Assembly: GCA_040381555.1 (NCBI GenBank) | Contig: JBEIHC010000066.1 | Coordinates: 1 to 15,392, forward strand | Source of the DNA: CANHCC01 sp040381555 | GTDB taxonomy: Bacteria; Bacteroidota; Bacteroidia; J057; RFSG01 | DNA length: 15,392 bases | Reading direction: 5' to 3' | Shown: one piece after another, positions 1-7,545 of the stretch | How positions within the stretch are numbered: the first letter of the stretch is position 1 | How the letters are laid out: every line of letters starts with the position of its first letter | The notes under the pieces: model-generated | What the model was told of the DNA's origin: nothing | Database searches by the model: none | What the model saw: only the letters and a program-made list of their open reading frames with translations | Translations under genes and position numbers: made by a program

Positions 1-1
1 A

Positions 2-292
2 ATGATGATAGCTATTCATCCTTGGGCTACACTCGCCTGCGTGATTAGCTTTTTGGTTGTGCTCGTTGTTTCCAAATATGTTTCTTTAGGATCTATCATC
101 GGAACGCTGACCTTTCCCTTGTTTTTGATTGTATCTGCTGTTATTTTTCATTACGATCGCCGGCAGGAGGTAATGATCATATTTGGTTTTGCTATTTTTG
201 TTTTGGTGGTACTTACTCATCAAAAGAATATTAAGCGTCTGATAAAAGGAGAAGAAAACAAAATGAGGTTGAATTTGTGGAGAAGGAAATGA
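2..292 (+). CDS. plsY: Glycerol-3-phosphate acyltransferase PlsY, 3' part only
   Basis: PlsY is an inner-membrane enzyme that transfers an acyl group from acyl-phosphate to glycerol-3-phosphate, making lysophosphatidic acid in the first step of phospholipid synthesis. The 96 residues visible match its C-terminal half. A HPWATLACV segment and a KYVSLGSI segment (the conserved W...RYVSL.S region of the family) are followed by hydrophobic membrane spans and then a basic tail with HQKNIKRLIKGEE, the usual family ending. Full-length family members have roughly 200 residues, so the gene starts upstream of the window and the first methionine here is probably internal. The stop codon is followed after 3 nt by the next gene, which suggests co-transcription. 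Recognition rests on remembered family motifs. Confidence 0.88.
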   Translation: MMIAIHPWATLACVISFLVVLVVSKYVSLGSIIGTLTFPLFLIVSAVIFHYDRRQEVMIIFGFAIFVLVVLTHQKNIKRLIKGEENKMRLNLWRRK

Positions 293-295
293 GAG

Positions 296-724
296 ATGGA
301 AATTATATATAAATATGTCCTTTCAGGAAAGGTATTTAAAAGCAAAAGTAGACCTAACTGGAGGCCCATTGTCAATGTTGTAATCAAAGATACAGAGGGG
401 AATCAAACATTAGACGAAAATTTTCTCCTGGATTCTGGTGCATCCATTACAATCTTAAATAAGCGAGCAGATGAATTTATTCGGCGACTCACCCCTGTAG
501 ATTATTTTGAGGTTCAGTATGGAGGGGGGGAGATTCAAAAATTGCCTGTCTATAGTTTATTTTTTATTCTCAAAGGCATAGAAATTCCCGTATTAGCCGC
601 ATACGATCATAACTTAGTTTCCTCGGAGCATTTATGGGGAATAACAGCAGGGTTAGATTTTTTTGACCTAATTGTACTCAATAACCAAAGTCAAACTAAG
701 CATGTTAAACTCGTAAAAAAATAG
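296..724 (+). CDS. Retropepsin-like (clan AA) aspartic protease, 142 aa
   Basis: This small protein carries the catalytic Asp-Ser-Gly-Ala-Ser motif of retropepsin-like aspartic proteases at residues 46-50, preceded by a hydrophobic strand (ENFLL). The second family signature, hydrophobic residues before Gly, appears as LWGITAGLDFFD at 113-124, close to the usual LLGxDFL. Between them lies a glycine-rich turn (YGGGEIQ, 75-81) that could be the flap. With one catalytic Asp per chain it should act as a homodimer, like other family members. There is no signal peptide or membrane segment, so it is probably cytoplasmic. The ATG is preceded by a purine-rich GGAGAAGGAAATGAGAG stretch that can serve as ribosome binding site. 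The plsY stop lies 3 nt upstream and the next gene starts 2 nt after its stop. Substrate and role are unknown. Base composition is AT-rich compared with tgt. Confidence 0.72.
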   Translation: MEIIYKYVLSGKVFKSKSRPNWRPIVNVVIKDTEGNQTLDENFLLDSGASITILNKRADEFIRRLTPVDYFEVQYGGGEIQKLPVYSLFFILKGIEIPVLAAYDHNLVSSEHLWGITAGLDFFDLIVLNNQSQTKHVKLVKK

Positions 725-726
725 GT

Positions 727-1329
727 ATGAATACCAAAGAACAATCCTATATACTTTTACGCTTACTTTTTAAGCTTAAAGGAATTGAACAAAGCATAGA
801 ATATTATAGCGGTAAAAGCCTTCTGGACTTTCTGAATGGCTCAATTAAGAATTTAGGTCTGACCTATACAGAATTTAAAGGTCTGGTAAAATATTTGGAA
901 ACTACAGGAGATATTGAGTTGGATAGTGCTTATTTTGGGGATGTTTTTATCAAAATAACTTATAGAGGTATTAGATCCTATGAATTTGATTATGAGATAA
1001 TCAAACCTAAATTAGAAGAGCAACATCTTGGATTGGAAAACCTAGATAGTTTAAATACCTTGCCTCTGGGAATACAAAAAATTTCTCCAAAGGTTATTGA
1101 TAATTTAAAACGGAATTTGAGTAATATAATCGAGCAGGAAATTGACCTTCTTAGGAACAATAATCAAGATAGTGGTGATTTGATTTTGAGTTTAAAGACC
1201 CTGCAAAATGAATCGGCTAAAAAAAACCCTAATCTGGAAGTGATTGCTGCAATAATTAATGAGATGCGTACCTATATCGAAACCAAAAGGTTTGCAGATC
1301 GCCTTGTCGAAGAATATAATCTGAACTAA
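727..1329 (+). CDS. Uncharacterised 200-aa protein paired with the aspartic protease
   Basis: I do not recognise this family. The first about 95 residues are a mix of helices and short strands (SYILLRLLFKLKGIE, then LTYTEFKGLVKYLETTGDIEL, then VFIKITYRGIRSYEFDY), an arrangement that resembles a winged-helix fold. The C-terminal half (about 115-200) looks helical and charged, with SPKVIDNLKRNLSNIIEQEIDLL and a final amphipathic stretch ending RLVEEYNLN. It has no signal peptide or transmembrane segment. The ATG lies 2 nt after the stop of the aspartic protease gene, and its own TAA directly abuts the TTG start of tgt, so it is almost surely translated from the same transcript. It shares the low G+C of the protease gene (about 32-35% in the lines I counted). 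A regulatory or adaptor role for the protease is conceivable, but this is only inference from pairing. Confidence 0.7.
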   Translation: MNTKEQSYILLRLLFKLKGIEQSIEYYSGKSLLDFLNGSIKNLGLTYTEFKGLVKYLETTGDIELDSAYFGDVFIKITYRGIRSYEFDYEIIKPKLEEQHLGLENLDSLNTLPLGIQKISPKVIDNLKRNLSNIIEQEIDLLRNNNQDSGDLILSLKTLQNESAKKNPNLEVIAAIINEMRTYIETKRFADRLVEEYNLN

Positions 1330-2457
1330 TTGTTTACCCTACTCGCTTCCGATTCCTCCTCTTCCGCTCGAGCCGGTATCTTGCACACAGATCATGGGGA
1401 TATTCCCACGCCGATTTTTATGCCGGTTGGAACAGTAGGTACCGTAAAAGCGGTTGATCATTTTGCCCTGCATTCCACCCTAAAAACGCCCATCATTCTG
1501 GGCAATACCTATCATTTGTATCTCCGTCCGGGAAATGAGGTGATGCAAGCCGCAGGAGGTCTTCATCGTTTTATGAATTGGCCCAATGCCCTGCTCACTG
1601 ACTCTGGTGGTTATCAGGTGTTTAGTTTATCTCACAAACGAAAATTAACAGAAGAAGGCGTTACTTTTCAATCTCATATTGATGGGTCCAAACATTTGTT
1701 TACGCCTGAGTCTGTGATGGATACCCAAAGGATTATTGGAGCAGATATTGTCATGGCTTTGGATGAATGTACCCCTTGGCCTTGTGAATATGACTATGCC
1801 CGCAACTCCTTGAAAATTACCCATCGTTGGGCAGAACGGTGTGTGAAGCGATTTGCCGAAACAGCGCCCTTATATGGACATGAGCAGGCTTTATTTCCGA
1901 TTGTACAGGGAAGCACTTTTGCGGATTTACGAAAGGATTCAGCAGAATTCATTTCCTCACTGGAAGCCAAAGGATACGCTATCGGTGGACTCTCGGTTGG
2001 AGAACCAGATGCACTCATGTACGAAATGTGCGGATTGGTATGTTCTATCCTACCCAAAGAAAAACCCAGATACCTGATGGGGGTAGGCACTCCACTGAAT
2101 ATCTTGGAAAATATTGCCTTGGGGGTAGATATGTTTGATTGCGTTATGCCCACTCGGAATGCGCGACATGGACTGCTTTTTACTCGGAAAGGTATTCGAA
2201 ACATCAAAAATGTCCGGTATAAAAATGATTTTTCCCCAATAGATCCTGATTCAGATTTACGGGAAGATCAGGATTATTCCTTGGCTTATCTTCGGCATTT
2301 ATTTGTTTCCGGAGAAATGCTGGGATTACAACTGGCAAGCCTCCATAATGTGAATTTTTATCTTTGGCTGGTAAGAGAGGCGCGTAAACACATTCTGGCA
2401 GGAGATTTTTTGCCCTGGAAAAATGAAATGACGCAAGTATTAGGGCAGAGGCTTTAA
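1330..2457 (+). CDS. tgt: Queuine tRNA-ribosyltransferase (tRNA-guanine transglycosylase)
   Basis: Tgt replaces guanine 34 in tRNAs with GUN anticodons by the queuosine precursor preQ1. The 375-residue sequence carries the family landmarks: PIFMPVGTVGTVKAV near residue 29, the LTDSGGYQVFSL segment with the general acid/base Asp at 91, GLSVGEP, MGVGTP, and VDMFDCVMPTRNAR near 266-279 with the nucleophilic Asp. The length matches the family. The start is TTG at 1330. An in-frame TAA sits directly before it, and the next in-frame ATG (residue 31) falls inside the conserved core, so TTG is forced. The usual zinc ligands CxCxxC are absent: residues 307-316 read PDSDLREDQD, although the downstream His (SLHNVNFY) remains. 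From memory, other Bacteroidota Tgt proteins also lack these cysteines. Translation probably depends on coupling to the gene upstream. Confidence 0.95.
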   Translation: MFTLLASDSSSSARAGILHTDHGDIPTPIFMPVGTVGTVKAVDHFALHSTLKTPIILGNTYHLYLRPGNEVMQAAGGLHRFMNWPNALLTDSGGYQVFSLSHKRKLTEEGVTFQSHIDGSKHLFTPESVMDTQRIIGADIVMALDECTPWPCEYDYARNSLKITHRWAERCVKRFAETAPLYGHEQALFPIVQGSTFADLRKDSAEFISSLEAKGYAIGGLSVGEPDALMYEMCGLVCSILPKEKPRYLMGVGTPLNILENIALGVDMFDCVMPTRNARHGLLFTRKGIRNIKNVRYKNDFSPIDPDSDLREDQDYSLAYLRHLFVSGEMLGLQLASLHNVNFYLWLVREARKHILAGDFLPWKNEMTQVLGQRL

Positions 2458-2498
2458 GGCATTAGTCGAAGCTTCCCTGATATCCCAGCCTCTTTCCC

Positions 2499-2506
2499 TA
2501 CCTTTG
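2499..2506 (+). promoter_or_regulatory. Bacteroidota-type -7 element before the permease gene
   Basis: TACCTTTG fits the Bacteroidota -7 consensus TAnnTTTG exactly. It ends 4 nt before the GTG start, so transcription would begin at or within the start codon, implying a leaderless or nearly leaderless message. I see no clear TTTG-type -33 element at the usual distance. The arrangement is the same as the one before mtaB at 13965. Confidence 0.5.
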
Positions 2507-2510
2507 CAGA

Positions 2511-3584
2511 GTGAAAATACTGGACCTATACCTTATCCGGAAATTTGTGAGCACCTTTCTTTTTATGGTGCTGCTGCTCATCTTGGTTATTGTAGTGATT
2601 GATGTCACCGAAAGGGTAGAAGATTTTGCCCGAACTACTGCCAGTGCAGAAGATATTATCCGGCATTATTATTTTAATCTGATTCCCTTTTACGCCAATT
2701 TGCTGAGTCCGGTCTGTGTATTCATTACCGTTATTTATTTCACCTCTCAACTGGCTCAAAACTCTGAGATAGTTTCCATGCTGAGTGGAGGGATTAGTCT
2801 AAAACGCATTCTGCGACCTTATCTGGCCTGTGCTTTTGTTATCACCGCATTGTCATTTTATCTAAATGCGTACATCGTTCCGAGGGCTACCCGAGAAAGA
2901 GTAGATTTTGAATATAAGTTTCTTCGGAAAAATCATGTGATGGAAGAAAGGAATATCCATAAAAAGGTAGCGCCCGGCACTTTTGTTTATTTGAACTCCT
3001 ATAACCAGTTAATCAATGAAGGGTATCAGTTTGCTCTGGATTATCTGGAAAATGGGAAGATGAAAATAAAAATTAGTGGACAAAAAATAATTTGGCAGGA
3101 TAGTCTTCAAAGTTGGAGGATTATTGGGGTAAACTATCGGGTATTTACAGACTCCGGGGAATATTTATTTTTTAAGAATTACCTAGACACTGCTTTTATA
3201 CTCTCTCCGGATGATATTTATCAAAAAGATGGCTATGCAGAAAGCCTAACCCTGAATGAATTGTATCAGTATATTCAATTGGAAACAGATCGGGGAAGTG
3301 ATATTCTGGAAGAATTGGTCATTGAGAAGTATGAGCGTTTTGCTTATCCTTTTGCAGCAATTATTCTGACTCTGATAGGTTTACCCATGTCTTCTAAAAA
3401 GTCTAGAGGTGGGATTGCCTTTTCAATTGGCTTAGGATTGGTTTTTTGTTTTTTATATGTGATTCTATTATTGACCTCCCAAGCCTTTATAGGCGATACC
3501 TTTCCTGCTTGGCTGGCTATTTGGTTACCCAATATTCTTTTCTTTATTCTAGGAATAGTCCTGATGCGACTCGCCCGACAGTAG
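2511..3584 (+). CDS. LptF/LptG family permease (YjgP/YjgQ)
   Basis: This 357-residue protein matches the LptF/LptG family, the membrane subunits that work with the ATPase LptB to extract lipopolysaccharide from the inner membrane and push it along the Lpt bridge. It opens with the family start MKILDLYLIRKFVSTFL, followed by a first membrane span (about 12-30), spans near 60-80 and 100-122, a soluble periplasmic domain of about 150 residues, and three C-terminal spans (about 275-295, 302-324, 330-353). The coupling-helix-like segment SEIVSMLSGGISLKRIL (about 85-101) is typical of the family. The start is GTG at 2511, agreeing with the family N-terminus. Bacteroidota often have several copies, so I cannot decide between LptF and LptG. 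It lies 53 nt after tgt and has its own candidate promoter. Confidence 0.85.
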   Translation: MKILDLYLIRKFVSTFLFMVLLLILVIVVIDVTERVEDFARTTASAEDIIRHYYFNLIPFYANLLSPVCVFITVIYFTSQLAQNSEIVSMLSGGISLKRILRPYLACAFVITALSFYLNAYIVPRATRERVDFEYKFLRKNHVMEERNIHKKVAPGTFVYLNSYNQLINEGYQFALDYLENGKMKIKISGQKIIWQDSLQSWRIIGVNYRVFTDSGEYLFFKNYLDTAFILSPDDIYQKDGYAESLTLNELYQYIQLETDRGSDILEELVIEKYERFAYPFAAIILTLIGLPMSSKKSRGGIAFSIGLGLVFCFLYVILLLTSQAFIGDTFPAWLAIWLPNILFFILGIVLMRLARQ

Positions 3585-3635
3585 TTGCGTGCGTCACCCC
3601 ATTGCGTGCGTCACCCGATAGCGTGCATCACCCGA
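3585..3635. repeat. Three-copy 17-bp tandem repeat directly after a stop codon
   Basis: Three 17-bp units lie head to tail: TTGCGTGCGTCACCCCA (3585-3601), TTGCGTGCGTCACCCGA (3602-3618) and TAGCGTGCATCACCCGA (3619-3635). A TTGC fragment of a fourth follows. Unit 1 differs from unit 2 by one base and unit 3 from unit 2 by two. The array starts at the base after the permease stop codon and ends 11 nt before the A-tract of the terminator, so it would lie in the permease mRNA 3' end. Each unit holds a small GTGcgtCAC dyad. The function is unknown. Confidence 0.85.
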
Positions 3636-3646
3636 TTGCTCAAAAT

Positions 3647-3687
3647 AAAAAAACCTTCTGCCTCACAAAAGACAGAAGGTTTTTTTT
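3647..3687. terminator. Bidirectional intrinsic terminator between convergent genes
   Basis: The stem CCTTCTG (3654-3660) pairs with CAGAAGG (3673-3679) around a 12-nt loop. It is flanked by seven A before and eight T after, so it gives a hairpin plus U-tract on both strands. It lies between the permease (ending 3584, plus strand) and the secreted protein gene (ending 3705, minus strand) and can terminate both. Confidence 0.88.
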
Positions 3688-3704
3688 ATTAACTAAATAT
3701 TTTT

Positions 3705-6700
3705 TTAACGCATTACATTCACAGTTCCGGAATAGCTTCTTACGCCTACACTTACTGAATAGAAGTAAGTGCCTTCAGCTGCGGGTTGATTGTTCAGGTC
3801 TGATCCATTCCAATATTGTAGCTTGTTATGGGTATCAAAGTATTTAACACCCCAGCGATCATAAATCTGGATATGGAAGGCCTCGTCTCCATCATACCGA
3901 ATGATGAATACATCATTCACTCCATCCCCATTGGGGGAGAATACATTCGGTACAAACAATTCCGGTTCAAAAACGACATAGGGACCTTTGGTCGCAATGC
4001 CTTCACAACCTGCATCATTTTTCGCTTTCAAGGTTACCGTGTATTTGCCTGGAAGCATGAAACGATGGCTAGGATTCTGAACATTTGCAATTTGCCCATC
4101 GCCAAAATCCCAATGCCAGGAGGTGGCTCCAATGGATTTATCCCGGAAGAATACTTCGGATGCTGGATTCGCCATTTCAACGGGTGAGGTAGGGTCAGAA
4201 GTGAAATCAGCAACTAATCTATCTGTAATGGTTACGGGTAAATCCCCTACCAAAGTATCAATGCATCCACCCACACCTTTGACGATTAATTTCACCTGAT
4301 AAGTCCCTGGTTTGGTGTAAGTATGTACAGGGTTCAGTTCATTGCTCAAAGGAGTGTTATCTCCGAAATCCCAAATATGAGTAAGTGTGTTAGCAGAGCG
4401 ATCATTAAATTGAATACTAACCGGACTACAGCCTGAGGGTTGGCTCTGCACAAATCCTGCAGCTGGCCTTGGATGAACCCGAATATTCACCGTAGCCGTA
4501 TCTGCGCATCCTGCTTCAGACACGAACACATTATAAGTGGTAGTAGTGTCTGGCGTGGCTATGGGAGAAGAACTTAATGAATTATTTAGTCCAGTTGAAG
4601 GCGACCAGAGGAATGTTGCATTTCCAACCCCCCCTTGGGCACTTAAGTTTACAGCTTCTCCTGGGCAAATAATCGTAGTGTCTGCATTTAGAGTGGCAAA
4701 AACTCCAGGTTTGATGTTAATCAAAACCGAATCTGTGGCACTACAATGAGAAACTCCAGTTCCACATTCTACCGTAAAATAGTACAAAGTAGAATTCAAA
4801 GGTAAACCTTTAGGATTCGGAATATGGGTTGCATCTAAACCCGTAGGAGGGAACCAAGTCGTCACAAAAGGTGCAGTACCTCCGGTAAATGCTCCCTGCA
4901 TAATCAGACTATCCGCATTCGAACAGATGATCGTATCTCTACCTGCATCGGGTACAGGCACATCATGCACGATGACCAATATATCAGATGGAAGAGATGG
5001 GCATATTCCCGTATAGGCTCTCACTGTATAGGTTGTGGTAGATTGAGGGGATGCCATAGGTGTCAATAGGGTAGAATCGTTTAGGCCGGAACCGGGGGTC
5101 CAGACAAATCCATTTGCCACGCCTAACTGAACATGCGCCGGCAACAACACGCTATCTCCCTTACAAATATTTCGAACAGGGCCTGCATGAACTACCGGTA
5201 CAGGATTGACGGAAACCTGAATGGTATCCGCCTCGCTTTCGCATCCATTAGAAGTAGCCACCACGAAATAATCCACTGTATGGGGTGGGGAAGCTTTCGG
5301 ATTGATGATGGTAGGCTGAGTCATTCCCAGGAGAGGCTTCCATTCGAAAGTGTAATTTGGGCCAGCGTTTGTAACGGTCGCGAAGAGTTGTGCTGAATCC
5401 AATTGGCAAATAGTGGTATCTCTTCCTGCCCAAACAATGGGTCTAGGTTTCACAGTTACTGTCATGGTAGAAAGCGGATTCACGGTAGTGGAATCACTCA
5501 AACATCCTGAAACTTTTGATCGCGCATACAGCGTATAAATTGTATTTGCCGGAGGCACTGCATAGGTGACTAAACAAGTATCACAGTATAAACCGGTAGA
5601 AGGAATCCATCGGACATCATAGCCACCCGCCGGATTGACAATGCTTCCTTGAAGAAATACTCCGGGAGAATCCTCACAAAATTCGAGATCGGGGCCAGCA
5701 TCCACAACGGGAAGCGGGTATACTGTAACCGTCAATTGATCCACATTACTCACGCACCCATTATCTCCTATTGCATAAAAGGAATATATAGTAGTGGAAT
5801 CTGGATTGGCAATTGGATTGGTTGTTAGAGCATTAGTTAGTGACCCATTATTCGGACTCCAAACATAGATATAGGGTGCGGCTCCTCCAGTTACATTCGC
5901 ACATATAGGCACTCCCCCTGTACCTGTGCACAGAACTGTATCATTGCAGGCGGTAACAACAGGAGGGGTATTTACAATGATATTGACACATTCTGAAACT
6001 ACTGGGCAATCTCCCCCTCCTGAAGACACACAATAAGTGGTTGTTTGAGTAGGAAAGAATACTGGATTTCGAATGTTCGGATTGCTTAATCCTGTTGTGG
6101 GCGTCCAAGACCAAGTGCTCGTCCCTCCCAAAATATTTAGGGTGGTGGAATCTCCTTGGCAGATGGTGGTAACTCCGGTGATTGTAATCGGAGTAGGTTG
6201 CTGCACCAGAATCTGGAAAGAATATTGATTTTGTTGCCGGATTGGGCAGTTATCGTCCACTGCAGTTACCACAAACTGATATAACCCATTCATATTCGGA
6301 GTGGTCTGCCAACAGAATCTGGCTGTTACATTAGTAGTACCAAAAACCGTATCGATTTGAGTGCCATTGGCGCTGGTGAATACTCCGCCGGGGATATTGC
6401 GATTCCAACTCACGGTTAGAATTCTACCGGCATCACCGACAATCGGAATGTCAAAGCAAACTAATTCTCCTCCACATGCCACAGTATTGAAAACACCTGA
6501 CCCATTTATTCCTGTAGAGGTGGGAGGTGTACCTGAACAAGCAATTACCGTTACCTGCATATCTCGGGTTACGGTATTGATGGCCACTCCACTTCTCCAT
6601 TCGGTAACCTGAATACAGATTACCCCAATTTGTATGGTTGTGGGAGTTATGGTTAAATCACCCGTTACAGGATTTAAGATGACTGTTGCTGAAGGCCCTA

Positions 6701-7415
6701 ATGGGGCATTAGCATTATAGCCTGGGCCATAACTAACAACTGTTGGGGTGGTGGTGGAATTACAAGGAACTAACGCATACGATAATGAATCTCCATCTGG
6801 ATCTGTTGCACCTTGATTGAAAGTGTATGGCAAGCCTAAGCAAATATAGGGAACAGGACGGAAGTTGAATTGAGGAGAATTATTACAGGGGTTTTGTCCT
6901 ACGGTAATATCAGTGGTTAGGTACATTCCATCGCTGCCTGGGGTTGTCAAAGAGGTAATGGTATTATTCCGACAACAGCTAGTCCAGCCTATTGTAACGA
7001 CACAGCCAGCTGGCAAGGAACAAAAATCAAAGTCTCCATAATAGATTTGCTCAACTACTCCGTTGAGGGCTGCGAATGGATCTGTGCAGGCAGTACTTGT
7101 ATCAGGGCAAATTGGAGTAACCTCAGTATAGGATACATTAACCCAACCTCCTATCTGTGTAGGAGTGCCACAGGTGGATGAGATGGTTAGTCCTGGCTGT
7201 GGAGCTGGACCAGGTAGAGGAGTTGTTGCACCTCCTCTACAATCATAATAAGTTTTATGTAAAATCCTGTACACACAAGGATTATTGTTAGGTGCAGGCG
7301 CACAGGTGTAAGTAACATCAGCCCCCATGAAGTGGGTTGCCAAAGATTGAGCCGGGGTAAAAAACCACAAAACAAGCCCAATCATTAAGGCGGTATATTT
7401 ATTCAATATTTTCAT
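3705..7415 (-). CDS. Large secreted Ig/PKD-repeat protein with T9SS type B sorting domain, 1236 aa
   Basis: This is a secreted or surface-anchored protein. It has an N-terminal signal peptide (residues 1 to about 26, cleavage near SLA/THF). The region about 27-411 starts with the HFMGADVTY...YDCRGG pattern common in Bacteroidota surface proteins and holds a cadherin-like ATDPDGDSLSYAL stretch. From about 412 to 984 there are seven Ig-like repeats of roughly 80 residues, each with an ICxGDS-like strand, a W.P..GL segment, NP.A.P..T..Y and a closing V.V.P.P. Two PKD domains follow (about 985-1068 and 1069-1150), each with WDFGD. The last 85 residues (1152-1236) form a gliding-motility-type C-terminal domain with PNVFSPNGDGVNDVF, IYDRWG and GTYFYSV, the type B signal for T9SS export. 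Many cysteines suggest disulfides. The ligand is unknown; adhesion or matrix roles are inferred. The ATG fits the signal peptide. Confidence 0.92.
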   Translation of the reverse strand: MKILNKYTALMIGLVLWFFTPAQSLATHFMGADVTYTCAPAPNNNPCVYRILHKTYYDCRGGATTPLPGPAPQPGLTISSTCGTPTQIGGWVNVSYTEVTPICPDTSTACTDPFAALNGVVEQIYYGDFDFCSLPAGCVVTIGWTSCCRNNTITSLTTPGSDGMYLTTDITVGQNPCNNSPQFNFRPVPYICLGLPYTFNQGATDPDGDSLSYALVPCNSTTTPTVVSYGPGYNANAPLGPSATVILNPVTGDLTITPTTIQIGVICIQVTEWRSGVAINTVTRDMQVTVIACSGTPPTSTGINGSGVFNTVACGGELVCFDIPIVGDAGRILTVSWNRNIPGGVFTSANGTQIDTVFGTTNVTARFCWQTTPNMNGLYQFVVTAVDDNCPIRQQNQYSFQILVQQPTPITITGVTTICQGDSTTLNILGGTSTWSWTPTTGLSNPNIRNPVFFPTQTTTYCVSSGGGDCPVVSECVNIIVNTPPVVTACNDTVLCTGTGGVPICANVTGGAAPYIYVWSPNNGSLTNALTTNPIANPDSTTIYSFYAIGDNGCVSNVDQLTVTVYPLPVVDAGPDLEFCEDSPGVFLQGSIVNPAGGYDVRWIPSTGLYCDTCLVTYAVPPANTIYTLYARSKVSGCLSDSTTVNPLSTMTVTVKPRPIVWAGRDTTICQLDSAQLFATVTNAGPNYTFEWKPLLGMTQPTIINPKASPPHTVDYFVVATSNGCESEADTIQVSVNPVPVVHAGPVRNICKGDSVLLPAHVQLGVANGFVWTPGSGLNDSTLLTPMASPQSTTTYTVRAYTGICPSLPSDILVIVHDVPVPDAGRDTIICSNADSLIMQGAFTGGTAPFVTTWFPPTGLDATHIPNPKGLPLNSTLYYFTVECGTGVSHCSATDSVLINIKPGVFATLNADTTIICPGEAVNLSAQGGVGNATFLWSPSTGLNNSLSSSPIATPDTTTTYNVFVSEAGCADTATVNIRVHPRPAAGFVQSQPSGCSPVSIQFNDRSANTLTHIWDFGDNTPLSNELNPVHTYTKPGTYQVKLIVKGVGGCIDTLVGDLPVTITDRLVADFTSDPTSPVEMANPASEVFFRDKSIGATSWHWDFGDGQIANVQNPSHRFMLPGKYTVTLKAKNDAGCEGIATKGPYVVFEPELFVPNVFSPNGDGVNDVFIIRYDGDEAFHIQIYDRWGVKYFDTHNKLQYWNGSDLNNQPAAEGTYFYSVSVGVRSYSGTVNVMR

Positions 7416-7445
7416 CTGTTAAAACAGCAAAAAGGATACAATCTT

Positions 7446-7477
7446 TCAGGATAGTAAAATTAAGGATAAATACCAAA
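7446..7477 (-). promoter_or_regulatory. Possible weak promoter of the 1236-aa protein gene
   Basis: On the minus strand a TTTG (7474-7477) is followed after 20 nt by TATCCTGA (7446-7453). This resembles the Bacteroidota -33 TTTG and -7 TAnnTTTG pair in spacing, but the -7 match is partial. It lies about 30 nt before the start codon. The rest of the 130-nt gap holds only a short dyad, CTGTTaaAACAG (7416-7427), directly before the ATG. Confidence 0.28.
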
Positions 7478-7545
7478 TTCCGCTCAGATTTTCGCTGAAT
7501 TGTGCGGATTGACTGGTCAAACGGAAGAATATCGCTTCCAGTGGG

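Noticed and set aside
1794..2207. 137-codon open frame on the minus strand inside tgt
   Set aside because: It lies wholly antisense to a well-conserved gene and its translation resembles no protein I know.
3828..4187. 119-codon plus-strand open frame inside the 1236-aa protein gene
   Set aside because: It covers the antisense of the PKD and sorting-domain region, which is unmistakable on the minus strand.
7480..7545. Intrinsic terminator after the b5-like gene
   Set aside because: Only a 4-5-bp stem (TTCAG...CTGA) without a T-tract was found, too weak to call.
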